Below, in pieces: positions 1-9,208 of a stretch of DNA of 32,763 bases. The DNA is taken from contig DASSOG010000045.1 in NCBI GenBank assembly GCA_035700805.1, forward strand, positions 1 through 32,763, read 5' to 3'. Numbering within the stretch: position 1 is the stretch's first letter; each line of letters opens with the position of its first letter. The stretch is from JAGWRI01 sp035700805. Lineage in GTDB: Bacteria; Gemmatimonadota; Gemmatimonadetes; Gemmatimonadales; Gemmatimonadaceae. The notes below the pieces were generated by a model. That model saw nothing but the letters and a program-made list of their open reading frames with translations. It made no database searches and had not been told where the DNA came from. Both the position numbers and the translations under genes were made by a program.

Positions 1-756
1 GGGCAGGGCCCCATACAGCGGAAAGACGCGCGTTGGGAGCGACGACGCCGAGTCATCTATAAGATCATATACCCGCCGGATCTCGCCAGCGCCCGGCAGG
101 AACACCAGCACATCGCCCTCGGACTCCGTCAGCGCGCGGCGGATGGCGAGCGCCACGTCCTGTTCCAGTCGAGCGTCCGGGCGTCGCGGCAGGTAGCGCG
201 TGTCCACCGGAAACGTGCGCCCGTCGCTGCGGATAACAGGTGCGTCGCCCAGCATGGCGGCCAGCGCCTCGCTCTCGAGCGTGGCCGACATCACCAGGAT
301 GCGCAGGTCCTCCCGCAGCACCGCCTGCGACTGGAGCGTTAGGGCCAATCCCAGGTCGGCATGTACGCTGCGTTCGTGGAACTCGTCGAAGATCACGAGC
401 CCAACACCCTCCAACCCCGGGTCGCTCGCCAGCCGGCGCGTGAGGATGCCCTCCGTCACCACCTCCACGCGCGTGGTGCTGCTCACATGCGACTCGCCGC
501 GCACGCGATAGCCCACCGTTTGGCCCGGCGACTCGCCGAGCGAGCGCGCCATGTATCGGGCGGCGGCGCGTGTGGCCAGGCGCCGGGGCTCCAGCATCAC
601 GATGCGTTGACCGGCGAGCCACGATTCGTCGCGCAGGGCCAGCGGCACCACCGTGGTCTTGCCTGCGCCGGGCGGGGCCTGCAGCACGACCGCGGTCCGT
701 TGGGTCAGCGCCGAGCGCAGCGCGGGGATCACGGTGTGGATGGGGAGTGGCGGCAA
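1..756 (-). CDS. hrpB: HrpB-type DExH ATP-dependent helicase, N-terminal part (3' end beyond window edge)
   Basis: Translating the minus strand gives about 252 residues of an HrpB-type superfamily 2 RNA helicase. Seen: LPIHTVIPAL at the N-terminus, a Walker A motif APPGAGKTT at residues 27-35, LEPRRLATRAAA (motif Ia), VVTEGILTRRL (motif Ib), a DEFHERS motif II and the MSATLE motif III, then the start of the second helicase domain (EGDVLVFLPG). DEFH in place of DEAH is usual for HrpB. The rest of the roughly 800-residue protein lies outside the window. No ATG is available between the in-frame stop at 841-843 and the conserved N-terminus; TTG at 756 is the most plausible start, with CTG at 780 as alternative. 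It is divergent from the alanyl-tRNA editing gene. The biological role of HrpB is poorly defined in most bacteria. Confidence 0.88.
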   Translation of the reverse strand, partial: MPPLPIHTVIPALRSALTQRTAVVLQAPPGAGKTTVVPLALRDESWLAGQRIVMLEPRRLATRAAARYMARSLGESPGQTVGYRVRGESHVSSTTRVEVVTEGILTRRLASDPGLEGVGLVIFDEFHERSVHADLGLALTLQSQAVLREDLRILVMSATLESEALAAMLGDAPVIRSDGRTFPVDTRYLPRRPDARLEQDVALAIRRALTESEGDVLVFLPGAGEIRRVYDLIDDSASSLPTRVFPLYGALP

Positions 757-910
757 TGCGTGGCGATCCGGTGGTTGCAGGCGATGGTGGGGGCGTGCGG
801 ACGCGGAGGACGGGACTCGGCGGAGGTGTGCGATGGAGCGTCAGGGTGTCGGCCAGGCGGTACGCGCGGTAGCGTTTGGGTAGGTCTCAACCCGCCTGCC
901 GTCTGCGCGC

Positions 911-2125
911 ATGACCGTCCGCCTTTACTACAAAGATGCCTATGTTTGCGACTTTGACGCCACGATCGTCGAAGTTGCGGACGAGGGTCGCCGCGTGTAC
1001 CTGGATCGCACGGCGTTCTACCCCACGTCGGGTGGGCAGCTCTTTGATACGGGTGTGCTCGGCGGCCGGCGCGTGGTGGACGTCATTGACGAGGAAACGC
1101 GCATCGCCCACGTGCTCGACGCGCCCACGCTGCCGGCGGGGTCGGTGCAGGGACAGGGCTCGGCGCCTGGGGAATCGGTCAAGGGTACCGTGGACTGGTC
1201 GCGCCGGTTCGACCACATGCAGCAGCACACGGGGCAGCACTTGCTGAGCGCCGTGCTGGAGGACCTGTACGGCTGGAAGACGGTGAGCGTGCACTTTGGC
1301 GATGCCACCTCCACGCTGGACGTGGATGCGACGGCGACGTCGGCCGCGAAGCTCGTGGCCGCCGAGGCGCGCGCGAATGCGATCATCGCCGAAAACCGGC
1401 CCGTAACCACGGGCTTCGAGTCTGCCGACACGGCGCTGGGGCTGCGCAAGCCCACCGAGCGCACCGGGGAAATCCGCGTGGTGACCATTGCCGACCTGGA
1501 CCGCAGCGCCTGCGGTGGCACGCACGTACGGACTACAGGGGAGATTGGCAGCCTGCTGCTGCGCCGCACCGAGAAGGTGAAGCAGGGGCAGCGCATTGAA
1601 TTCACCTGCGGCTTGCGCGCCGTGGCGCGCGCGCGGGCCGACTATTCGGCACTCAGCAGCATTGCGGAAGCGGTCTCGAGTTCTGTGGACGACGCGGCGG
1701 GGGTGGTGGCCACTCGGCTGGAGGCGGCGCGGGAGGGCGAGGCGACCCGGCGGCGGCTGGCGAAGGAACTGGATGCGTACCGGGCGCGCGAGCGTTACGA
1801 TTCCTGCGCGCCGGACGGACATGGGGTGCGTCGAGTGATCGAGGTGTGTCCCGACGGCACGCTGGATGAGCTCAGGGGCCTGGCGCACGCGGTGTGCGCC
1901 CTGCCGAGGTCGGCGTTCGTGGGTGCCATTGAAGCCACGGGGCAGGTGCTGGTGGGAACATCCGAAGATTCGGGGCTGGCGGCCGGGCCGGTGCTCAAGG
2001 CCGCGTTCGGCGCGCTGGGCGGGCGGGGCGGCGGCTCGGCGCGCATGGCGCAGGGGGCGGTTGAAGGCGAAGTCGTGCAGTCGGTGGTGGATGCGGTGCT
2101 TGAGGCGTGGGACCACGAGACGTGA
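911..2125 (+). CDS. Alanyl-tRNA editing protein, AlaX-type with DHHA1 domain
   Basis: This 404-residue protein resembles the editing half of alanyl-tRNA synthetase without the aminoacylation domain. It would hydrolyse mischarged Ser- or Gly-tRNA(Ala) in trans in the cytoplasm. Seen: FYPTSGGQ at 36-43, the zinc motif HTGQH (H106, H110), and SACGGTHV with C201 and H205 as the second zinc pair. These four residues are the editing-site zinc ligands of the family. A linker of roughly 60 charged residues follows, then a C-terminal DHHA1-like domain ending in GGRGGGSARMAQGAV. The DHHA1 tail puts it with the long AlaX class. The ATG at 911 has no strong Shine-Dalgarno sequence. It is followed after 29 bases by the exported BNR protein, with no functional link evident. 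Confidence 0.9.
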   Translation: MTVRLYYKDAYVCDFDATIVEVADEGRRVYLDRTAFYPTSGGQLFDTGVLGGRRVVDVIDEETRIAHVLDAPTLPAGSVQGQGSAPGESVKGTVDWSRRFDHMQQHTGQHLLSAVLEDLYGWKTVSVHFGDATSTLDVDATATSAAKLVAAEARANAIIAENRPVTTGFESADTALGLRKPTERTGEIRVVTIADLDRSACGGTHVRTTGEIGSLLLRRTEKVKQGQRIEFTCGLRAVARARADYSALSSIAEAVSSSVDDAAGVVATRLEAAREGEATRRRLAKELDAYRARERYDSCAPDGHGVRRVIEVCPDGTLDELRGLAHAVCALPRSAFVGAIEATGQVLVGTSEDSGLAAGPVLKAAFGALGGRGGGSARMAQGAVEGEVVQSVVDAVLEAWDHET

Positions 2126-2154
2126 CTCTAATTGAATCGGGGAGAGCAGTGACG

Positions 2155-5100
2155 ATGCAGCGAACCATCCTTCGGGCCGCCACGGTCGCGGCGACGGCGA
2201 TTGTCCTGGCAGGGGCCGCGGCAGCACCCGCGCAGGCACAGCGCGCCACCTACGACTCGTCGCTCTGGTCGGGCATGCGCTACCGGGACATCGGGCCTTT
2301 CCGTGGTGGTCGCGTGACCGCCGTAACGGGTGTGGCGTCGCAGCCGCAGACCTACTATATGGGATCCACCGGCGGTGGCGTGTGGAAGACCACCGACGCG
2401 GGTGCCTCATGGCAGAACGTGTCGGATGGCTTCTTTGCCGTGGCGTCCATGGGCGCGCTGGACGTGGCCAATTCAAACCCCGACATCGTCTGGGCCGGCA
2501 CGGGGTCGTCCAAGATCCGGAGCAACGTGTCCATCGGCCGAGGGATATACAAGTCCATGGATGCCGGCCGGACATGGAAGTTCATGGGCCTGGAGAAGAC
2601 CGGGCAGATTGCCACGGTGCGCATCGATCCCACCAATCCCGACATCGTGTACGTGGCGGCCATCGGCAACCCGTTCGTGAACAACGTGGATCGCGGCGTC
2701 TACAAGACCACCGACGGCGGCGCGTCCTGGAAGAAGATCCTGTACCTGGGCGACAGCCTGGGCGCGGCCGACCTGGAGCTGCAGCCGGGCAGCCCGAACG
2801 TGGTGTTCGCCACGATGTGGCGGGGGCAGCGCAAGCCGTGGGACATCATCAGCGGGTCGCACGCCGGCGGCATCTACAAGAGCACCGACGGTGGCGATAC
2901 CTGGACCAAGCTGGGCGGCGGGTTGCCCGATGAACTGTTTGGCCGCGCCAATGTGTCCATTCCGGCGGCCAATCCCAGCCGCGTGTATGCGCTTATCGAG
3001 GCCAAGCCGGGCGGCGGCCTGTACCGTTCGGAAGATGCCGGCGCCACCTGGACGCTGGTGAACGGGGAGCAGCGGCTGTGGACGCGCCCCTTCTATTACA
3101 ATACGCTGGAAGCCGACCCCACCAACGCGGACGTGGTGTACGTGGGGGACGAGGGGTGGTACAAGAGCACCGATGGCGGCAAGACCTTCCGCACGGAGCG
3201 CACCCCGCACGGCGACAACCATGACATGTGGATCAACCCCACCGATTCGCGTTTCATGATCCAGTCCAATGACGGCGGCGCCAATGTCTCCATTGACGGG
3301 GGGCAGACGTGGAGCAGCCAGCTCAACCAGCCCACCGCCGAGATCTACCAGGTGGCCGTGGACAGCCAGTACCCTTATCGCGTGTATGGCGCGCAGCAGG
3401 ACGACGCGACGCTCATCATCCCCAGCCTGCCGATCGGCACCGGCGAGGACTACCGCGGCGGACCCGGATGCGAAACGGGACCCATCATTCCCAACATCGC
3501 CAGTCCCGACACCGTGTACGGCGGCTGCAAGGGACAGTTCAGCCGCCTCAACCTGAACACCACCAACGAGCAGCAGTACTGGGTGGGCGGGCAGTCGCTG
3601 TACGGCAACGGGGGCGCCACGCTGATCTACCGCTTCCAGCGCGTGGCTCCCATGGAAGTCTCGCCCTTTGACCAGAGCACGGTGTATTACGGTTCCCAGT
3701 ATGTGCACCGCTCGCGCGACGAGGGCGCCAACTGGCAGACCATCAGTCCCGACCTCACGTGGAATCCGCCGGGCGAGCCGCAGGAAGCCGCCGGCCACCC
3801 GATCACGCGCGATGCGACTGGCGAGGAGACGTACAGCACGCTCTACTCTATCCGGGAGTCGCCGGTGAAGCGCGGCGTGATCTGGACCGGGTCGAACGAC
3901 GGCATCGTGGCCGTGACGCAGGACGATGGGAAGACCTGGACCCGCGTGACCCCCAAGGGGCTCAAGCCCGGCGGCCGCATCCAGAACATCGATCCCGATC
4001 CGCACCACGCGGGCGGGGCATACGTGGCGCTCTACCGCTACCTGCTGGGTGACTTTGCGCCCTACATCTATCACACCACCAACTACGGCAAGACGTGGAC
4101 GCTGCTCACCGACGGCACCAACGGCATTCCGGCGAACAGTCCCACGCGCGTGGTGCGCGTGGATCCTGATCGCGCCGGCCTGCTCTATGCCGGTACGGAA
4201 TTTGGTATGTATGTCTCCTTTGATGACGGCGCGCACTGGCAGAGCTTCCAGTTGAACCTGCCCATCACGCCGGTCACGGACATCAAGGTGGCGCACCATT
4301 CGCTGGTGCTCTCCACGCAAGGGCGCGGCTTCTGGGTGCTGGACAACCTGTCGCCGCTGCACCAGTTGAATGCCAGGATCGCGGCGTCGGCGGCGCACCT
4401 GTTCAAGCCGGCGATGGCCGTGCGCCGCAGCGGCGGTGGTGGCTTTGGCGGATTCGGGCGAGGCGCCGGGCCGCAGTATCCGGCCGCCGGCGCGCAGATT
4501 GATTATTACATCGGCCAGGCGCCGGCGGGTGACGTCACGCTCGACATCCTGGACGCCAATGGGAAGGTGATCAAGTCGTTCTCCAGCCAGGAACCACAGG
4601 GTGGCGCGGCGGGACGCGGCGGGCGCGGTGGTTTCCGCGGACGCGGTGGTGCTTCGGCCACGCTGGACAAGACGGTCGGCATGCACCGCTTCACGTGGGA
4701 CCTGCGCTATCCCGGCGCGTGGGCCAGTGCCTCGCGCCCCGACGGCGGCGACGGGCCGATGGCCGTGCCGGGTCGCTATTCGGTGCGGCTCAAGGTGGGG
4801 TCGTACTCCGCCATGCAGCCATTCACGCTCATCGAGGATCCGCGCATCACCCGGGACGGCATTACGACAGCCATCCTGAAGACGCAGTTTGACCACAACA
4901 TCAAGGTCCGCGACCTGGTGAGCGACGTGAACCGGCTGGTGGCGCGCGTGCAGGCCGCGCAGCGGCGGCTGGCCGGGGCCACGGGCGCGGCTGCGGATAC
5001 GCTCGGCACCTTGAACACGCTGGCCGACAAGCTGGTGACGTCGGAAGTCCGATACAGTGAACCCAAGCTCCAGACCCAGATCACCTATCTTTACGGCATG

Positions 5101-5214
5101 ACCAGCCGCGCCGACCAGAAGATCAGCACCGACGCGGTGGCGCGGTACAACACGTTGAAGAAGGAACTGGCCGAACGGCAACGCGAGGCCGACGCCATAC
5201 TCGGCAAGCCGTAG
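2155..5214 (+). CDS. Exported sortilin/BNR-repeat beta-propeller protein (glycosyl-hydrolase-like)
   Basis: A large secreted protein of 1019 residues. The ATG at 2155 is chosen because GGAGAG lies 8 bases upstream and it opens directly on a signal peptide (MQRTILRAATVAATAIVLAG, then a cut after AQA). An in-frame start 48 bases earlier would put 16 hydrophilic residues before it. At least eleven Asp-box/BNR motifs of the form SxDxGxTW are readable (KTTDAGASW, KSMDAGRTW, KTTDGGASW, KSTDGGDTW, RSEDAGATW, KSTDGGKTF and others). They indicate two beta-propellers of the VPS10/sortilin or xyloglucanase type over roughly residues 30-730. The C-terminal third has two Gly/Arg-rich stretches near 757 and 819 and an FlgD-like Ig segment ending in VPGRYSVRLKVG. 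Substrate and catalytic activity cannot be read from the sequence; the name glycosyl hydrolase is by family only. Confidence 0.88.
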   Translation: MQRTILRAATVAATAIVLAGAAAAPAQAQRATYDSSLWSGMRYRDIGPFRGGRVTAVTGVASQPQTYYMGSTGGGVWKTTDAGASWQNVSDGFFAVASMGALDVANSNPDIVWAGTGSSKIRSNVSIGRGIYKSMDAGRTWKFMGLEKTGQIATVRIDPTNPDIVYVAAIGNPFVNNVDRGVYKTTDGGASWKKILYLGDSLGAADLELQPGSPNVVFATMWRGQRKPWDIISGSHAGGIYKSTDGGDTWTKLGGGLPDELFGRANVSIPAANPSRVYALIEAKPGGGLYRSEDAGATWTLVNGEQRLWTRPFYYNTLEADPTNADVVYVGDEGWYKSTDGGKTFRTERTPHGDNHDMWINPTDSRFMIQSNDGGANVSIDGGQTWSSQLNQPTAEIYQVAVDSQYPYRVYGAQQDDATLIIPSLPIGTGEDYRGGPGCETGPIIPNIASPDTVYGGCKGQFSRLNLNTTNEQQYWVGGQSLYGNGGATLIYRFQRVAPMEVSPFDQSTVYYGSQYVHRSRDEGANWQTISPDLTWNPPGEPQEAAGHPITRDATGEETYSTLYSIRESPVKRGVIWTGSNDGIVAVTQDDGKTWTRVTPKGLKPGGRIQNIDPDPHHAGGAYVALYRYLLGDFAPYIYHTTNYGKTWTLLTDGTNGIPANSPTRVVRVDPDRAGLLYAGTEFGMYVSFDDGAHWQSFQLNLPITPVTDIKVAHHSLVLSTQGRGFWVLDNLSPLHQLNARIAASAAHLFKPAMAVRRSGGGGFGGFGRGAGPQYPAAGAQIDYYIGQAPAGDVTLDILDANGKVIKSFSSQEPQGGAAGRGGRGGFRGRGGASATLDKTVGMHRFTWDLRYPGAWASASRPDGGDGPMAVPGRYSVRLKVGSYSAMQPFTLIEDPRITRDGITTAILKTQFDHNIKVRDLVSDVNRLVARVQAAQRRLAGATGAAADTLGTLNTLADKLVTSEVRYSEPKLQTQITYLYGMTSRADQKISTDAVARYNTLKKELAERQREADAILGKP

Positions 5215-5243
5215 CACCGGCTCACCCTTTGCCCCCATCCGCC

Positions 5244-6503
5244 ATGCGCTACGCCATCCCACTGGTCGCGCTGCTTGCCGCCACGGCAGCGCCGGCCGCC
5301 CATGCCCAGCAGAAGGGCTGCGCGCCGGACAACGCGGGGCTCGTGCTGCCCGCGGGGTTCTGTGCCACGTTGTTTGCCGCGGATATTCCGGGGGCGCGCC
5401 ATATGGCGGTGGCCGCCAACGGGGACGTGTTCGTGGCGGCGCGGGGCGGACGCCGCGGCCGGGCGGGGGCCATCACGGCCCTGCGCGATACCAACCACGA
5501 CGGCGTGGCTGACGTGCGCCGTTCGTTCGGCGAATTCAGCTCAAGCGAAGTGCGCCTGTTCGACGGCTACCTGTACGCGGAGTACGGCGGCGGCGTGTTG
5601 CGCTATCGGCTCCCGACCGGCAGCCTCGAACCGGCAGGCGCGCCAGACACGATCGTGAAGGACCTGCCCACGGGCGGCAACCATCCCCTCAAGACGTTCG
5701 TGATCGATGCCAAGGGGGTGATGTACGTGAACGTGGGGACGGCTACCAACGCCTGCACGCATCCCGACCGCCGGCGCGTGCCTGGCGATGATCCGTGCAC
5801 CGAGCGCGACACGCGCGGTGGCATCTGGAAGTTTGACGCGCGCAAGACCAACCAGACGCAGCCCATGGGGGAGCACTATGCCGTGGGCGTCCGCAACTCC
5901 ATCGGCATGGACATCAATCCGGTGGACAACACGCTCTGGGTGACGCAGCATGGTCGTGACCAGCTCAGCCTGTGGCCCGAGTACACCGATGCCATGAGCG
6001 CCGAATCGCCCGCTGAGGAGCTGATTCACGTCCAGGAGGGCGGCGACTACGGCTGGCCCTACTGTTATTACGATATTCCAAAGCATGAGATGTTGCTGGC
6101 GCCCGAGTACGGCGGCCACGACGACCGGCAGGGGCGCTGCGCGAACGTGCTGGAAGGGGCGGCGATATTCCCGGCGCACTGGGCCCCCAATGGATTGCTG
6201 TTCTACCGTGGCGGGAACTTCCCGGCCCGGTATCACGACGGCGCGTTCATCGCGTTCCACGGGTCGTGGAACCGTGCGCCCGAGCCACAGGCCGGCTATC
6301 GCGTGGTCTTCCAGCCGCTCAAGGACAACAAGGCCGCGGGTGCGTACGAAAACTTCGCTACCGGCTTCTTCACGGATGGCAAGTTCACGGCCCTGGGCGG
6401 ACGTCCCACCGGCCTGGCCGAAGGCCCGGATGGCGCGCTGTACATTGCCGACGACCAGCACGGTCGCGTCTGGCGCGTGGCGTACGTCGGGGGCGGTCGG
6501 TAG
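5244..6503 (+). CDS. Exported PQQ-type sorbosone/glucose dehydrogenase-like beta-propeller protein
   Basis: A 419-residue secreted protein. ATG at 5244 begins a clean signal peptide (MRYAIPLVALLAATAAPAAHA); TTG at 5229 is an alternative start. The mature part matches the six-bladed propeller family of soluble PQQ-dependent aldose and L-sorbosone dehydrogenases. Seen: TNHDGVADV, a potential calcium loop; GGNHPLKTFVID; YAVGVRNSIGMDINP; LWVTQHGRDQL; GGDYGWPYCYYD; and a C-terminal GRPTGLAEGPDGALYIADD. Histidines in the GRD and GNH segments are in the family's usual positions for PQQ contact. In this family the enzymes oxidise sugars or aldehydes in the periplasm and pass electrons to carriers. 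No cytochrome gene is adjacent. It starts 29 bases after the BNR protein and may be cotranscribed with it. Confidence 0.87.
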   Translation: MRYAIPLVALLAATAAPAAHAQQKGCAPDNAGLVLPAGFCATLFAADIPGARHMAVAANGDVFVAARGGRRGRAGAITALRDTNHDGVADVRRSFGEFSSSEVRLFDGYLYAEYGGGVLRYRLPTGSLEPAGAPDTIVKDLPTGGNHPLKTFVIDAKGVMYVNVGTATNACTHPDRRRVPGDDPCTERDTRGGIWKFDARKTNQTQPMGEHYAVGVRNSIGMDINPVDNTLWVTQHGRDQLSLWPEYTDAMSAESPAEELIHVQEGGDYGWPYCYYDIPKHEMLLAPEYGGHDDRQGRCANVLEGAAIFPAHWAPNGLLFYRGGNFPARYHDGAFIAFHGSWNRAPEPQAGYRVVFQPLKDNKAAGAYENFATGFFTDGKFTALGGRPTGLAEGPDGALYIADDQHGRVWRVAYVGGGR

Positions 6504-6529
6504 GGCAGGCGCGTCGCGCCGCTCCGCCG

Positions 6530-6559
6530 GTGACAGCCCCCCGCTGCTTGTGGTATGTT
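6530..6559 (+). promoter_or_regulatory. Probable promoter of the tal-pyk-pgi-fba cluster
   Basis: GTGACA (6530-6535) and TATGTT (6554-6559) are separated by 18 bases. They match the sigma70 consensus at 5 of 6 and 4 of 6 positions. The site lies in the 109-base gap before transaldolase. Transcription would begin near 6566, immediately before a perfect hairpin. Confidence 0.5.
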
Positions 6560-6566
6560 CAGGAAG

Positions 6567-6588
6567 GGGGGATGCGGACTCATCCCCC
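6567..6588 (+). repeat. Perfect inverted repeat in the leader of the transaldolase mRNA
   Basis: GGGGGATG (6567-6574) and CATCCCCC (6581-6588) are exact reverse complements with a 6-base loop. The hairpin would sit at the very 5' end of a transcript started from the promoter at 6530-6559, 24 bases before the ATG at 6613. It has no T-tract, so it is not a standard terminator. It could be an mRNA-stabilising hairpin or a protein-binding site. Confidence 0.55.
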
Positions 6589-6612
6589 GGTCCCTTTGCA
6601 CCGAGCCTGGCC

Positions 6613-7755
6613 ATGACCACCAATCGACTTCAGCAACTCCATGACGCCGGCCAGTCCATCTGGCTGGACTTCATCGAGCGGGGCATGTTGCACAACGGCG
6701 AGCTCCAGCGCCGCATCCGGGAAGACGCCCTCACGGGGATGACGTCCAACCCGAGCATCTTCGAGAAGGCGCTGGCCGAGGCGCACGAGTACGACGCGCA
6801 GGTGCGCGAGGCCGACGGCAACCTCACCGCTCCGCAGCTCTTTGAACTGTTGTCCACCACTGATGTGCGCGACGCGTGCGATGCCTACGCTGGCATCCAC
6901 AAGGCCACGCACGGTGGCGACGGATACGTGTCCATCGAGGTGTCGCCAGGCGCAGCGCACGATGCTCGCGCCAGCATTGAGGAGGCCCGTCGTCTGTGGC
7001 AGACGGTGGATCGTCCCAACGTGATGATCAAGATTCCGGGCACGGTGGAGGGCGCCAAGGCCGTGCGGCAGCTCATCAGCGAGGGGATCAACGTGAACAT
7101 CACGCTCCTGTTCGCCATCGCGGCGCACGATCGCGTGATCGACGCGTACATGGCCGGGCTGGAGGACCGTCTGGCGGCCGGCAAGCCCATTGACCACCTG
7201 GCATCCGTCGCCAGCTTCTTCGTGAGTCGCGTGGACAGCGAAGTGGACCAGCGCCTGGCCGACCGTGCCGCCACGAAGTCAGGGGCCGAGGCCAAGGCCA
7301 TCCTGGCGCTCCAGGGTACCGCGGCGGTGGCGAACGCGCAACTGGCCTACGCGCTCTATGTGGAGCGCTTCCAGTCGGGACGCTGGAAGAAGCTGGCCGC
7401 CAAGGGGGGCCGCATCCAGCGCCCGCTGTGGGCCAGCACGAGCACCAAGAACCCGGCGTATCGCGACGTGAAGTACGTGGAGGAACTCATTGGCCCCGAC
7501 ACGGTGAACACCATGCCGCCCGCCACGATCGACGCGTTCCGCGACCACGGCCAGGTGAATCGCACGGTGGATGCGGATCCCGCGCTGGCGCGCCGGCAGG
7601 TCGCCGCGGTCGAGGCGGCCGGGGTGTCGATGGACGACGTGACCGCGCACCTGCTGACCGACGGCCTGGCCAAGTTCGAGAAGTCGTATGACTCGCTGAT
7701 CGCCGGCCTGGCGCGCAAGGCCGGGCAGATGGGCCGGCAGCTCGCCTCCCGCTGA
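6613..7755 (+). CDS. tal: Transaldolase
   Basis: A 380-residue transaldolase of the long, actinobacterial/cyanobacterial-type class. It moves a dihydroxyacetone unit from sedoheptulose-7-phosphate to glyceraldehyde-3-phosphate in the non-oxidative pentose phosphate pathway. Seen: SIWLDFIERGML at the N-terminus, GMTSNPSIFEKAL, PNVMIKIPGT with the Schiff-base lysine K140, INVNITLLFA, and RPLWASTSTKNPAY. These are the signature blocks of the family in order. The ATG at 6613 is placed just before the conserved N-terminus; the frame stays open upstream but runs out of phase through the preceding dehydrogenase gene. First gene of a compact central-carbon cluster; pyruvate kinase starts 13 bases downstream. 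Confidence 0.95.
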   Translation: MTTNRLQQLHDAGQSIWLDFIERGMLHNGELQRRIREDALTGMTSNPSIFEKALAEAHEYDAQVREADGNLTAPQLFELLSTTDVRDACDAYAGIHKATHGGDGYVSIEVSPGAAHDARASIEEARRLWQTVDRPNVMIKIPGTVEGAKAVRQLISEGINVNITLLFAIAAHDRVIDAYMAGLEDRLAAGKPIDHLASVASFFVSRVDSEVDQRLADRAATKSGAEAKAILALQGTAAVANAQLAYALYVERFQSGRWKKLAAKGGRIQRPLWASTSTKNPAYRDVKYVEELIGPDTVNTMPPATIDAFRDHGQVNRTVDADPALARRQVAAVEAAGVSMDDVTAHLLTDGLAKFEKSYDSLIAGLARKAGQMGRQLASR

Positions 7756-7768
7756 CGCGCACCACGGC

Positions 7769-9208
7769 GTGAGTTCCGGCCCGGTGGACCCGACTGCCAC
7801 GCGCACGGCGCCGTGCAGCACGAAAATCGTCTGCACGCTGGGCCCCGCCACGTCTACGGCCGACGCCATCCGCGGCCTCATCGAGGCGGGGATGAACGTG
7901 GCGCGCATCAACTTCTCGCACGGCACCCACGCGCAGCACGAAGCCACCGTGGCGCTGGTGCGACAGGTGGCGCAGGCCATGGACCGTCCCATCGCCATCC
8001 TGGGCGACCTGCAGGGGCCGCGCATCCGCATCGGTGAGCTGGCGGCCCCGCTGGCACTGGTGGATGGACAGGAACTGGTGCTGGTGCCCGAAGCACACGC
8101 CACCGGCGCGGACATTCCCGTCACGTACGACGACCTGGCCGGCGACGTGAAACCGGGCGACCGCGTGCTGGTGGACGACGGCCTGCTGGAACTCAAGGTC
8201 CGCGACATCACGTCCGGGAAGGTCCGGTGCGTCGTGGTGCATGGTGGAATGCTCAAGAGCCACAAGGGGATGAACCTGCCGGGCGTGCGGGTGTCGGCGC
8301 CGTCCATCACGGACAAGGATCGCCAGGACGTGGCCTTCGCGGTGGAGCATGCGCTGGAATACCTGGCGCTGAGTTTCGTGCGCAAGGCGGACGACGTGAC
8401 GGCGCTGCGCGCGCTGGTGCCCAAGGACCTGCTCATCATCGCGAAGATCGAGAAGGATGTCGCGCTGGAGAACATCGAGACCATCGTGCAGGCCTCGGAC
8501 GGGGTGATGGTGGCGCGCGGGGACCTGGGGGTCGAGCTGCCCTTTGAGGAGATCCCCTTCGCGCAGAAGCGCATCATCAGCGTGGCCCACGACTACGGCC
8601 GCCCCGTGATCACCGCCACGCAGATGCTGGAGTCCATGATCACGCGCCCGCGCCCCACGCGCGCCGAGGCGAGCGACGTGGCCACCGCGATCCTGGATGG
8701 CACCGATGCCGTCATGCTCTCGGCGGAGACGGCGGTGGGCGAATATCCTCGGCTGGCCGTGGAGGCCATGACGCGCATTGCCCGCGAGATCGAGCGACAG
8801 ATGCACCGGCGGATGCGCGAGCGCCGTCGGCAGCCCGAGGGCCGCGTCTCCAACGAGTTTGCCATTGCCGCGGCCAGCGTGGCGGCGGTGACGATGCTCA
8901 AGGCGCCCGTGCTCATCGTCTTTACCAAGAGCGGCTTCAGCGCGCGCATTGTCGCCTCGCAGCGGCCGCCCGTGCCCATCCTGGTGCTGACCGACATCGC
9001 GCGCACCTACCGCCAGCTTTCACTGGTGTGGGGCGTGGTGCCGGCGCTGGTGCAGCACTGCACCACCTACGAGGCAATGGTGCACGTGGCCCTTGAGGTG
9101 ACCTCGCAACTTGGGCTGGCCACCACCGGCGACCGCGTGGTCGTGACGGCGGGCGTTCCCTTCGACGTGGCGGGCAGCACCAACACGCTGAAGGTGGAGA
9201 CGGTGTGA
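7769..9208 (+). CDS. pyk: Pyruvate kinase
   Basis: A 479-residue pyruvate kinase, converting phosphoenolpyruvate and ADP to pyruvate and ATP. Seen: TKIVCTLGPAT at the N-terminus, GMNVARINFSHGTH, GDLQGPRIRIGEL, the B-domain in the middle, the active-site block LLIIAKIEKDVALENIE, VMVARGDLGVELP, and VITATQMLESMI. A full C-terminal regulatory domain follows (VLIVFTKSGFSARIVASQRP). The GTG at 7769 lies just before the conserved start; no in-frame ATG precedes it in the gap. The stop overlaps the GTG of the next gene (GTGA, 9205-9208), suggesting translational coupling. Confidence 0.96.
   Translation: MSSGPVDPTATRTAPCSTKIVCTLGPATSTADAIRGLIEAGMNVARINFSHGTHAQHEATVALVRQVAQAMDRPIAILGDLQGPRIRIGELAAPLALVDGQELVLVPEAHATGADIPVTYDDLAGDVKPGDRVLVDDGLLELKVRDITSGKVRCVVVHGGMLKSHKGMNLPGVRVSAPSITDKDRQDVAFAVEHALEYLALSFVRKADDVTALRALVPKDLLIIAKIEKDVALENIETIVQASDGVMVARGDLGVELPFEEIPFAQKRIISVAHDYGRPVITATQMLESMITRPRPTRAEASDVATAILDGTDAVMLSAETAVGEYPRLAVEAMTRIAREIERQMHRRMRERRRQPEGRVSNEFAIAAASVAAVTMLKAPVLIVFTKSGFSARIVASQRPPVPILVLTDIARTYRQLSLVWGVVPALVQHCTTYEAMVHVALEVTSQLGLATTGDRVVVTAGVPFDVAGSTNTLKVETV

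Noticed and set aside
65..622. An open frame on the minus strand giving an Arg/Gly/His-rich 185-residue product
   Set aside because: The neighbouring frame on the same strand encodes a full set of HrpB helicase motifs, so this frame is a shadow.
2473..5262. A 2.8-kb open frame on the minus strand opposite the BNR protein
   Set aside because: Same cause: antisense to a clear exported protein with eleven Asp-box motifs, and no domain recognisable in the antisense product.
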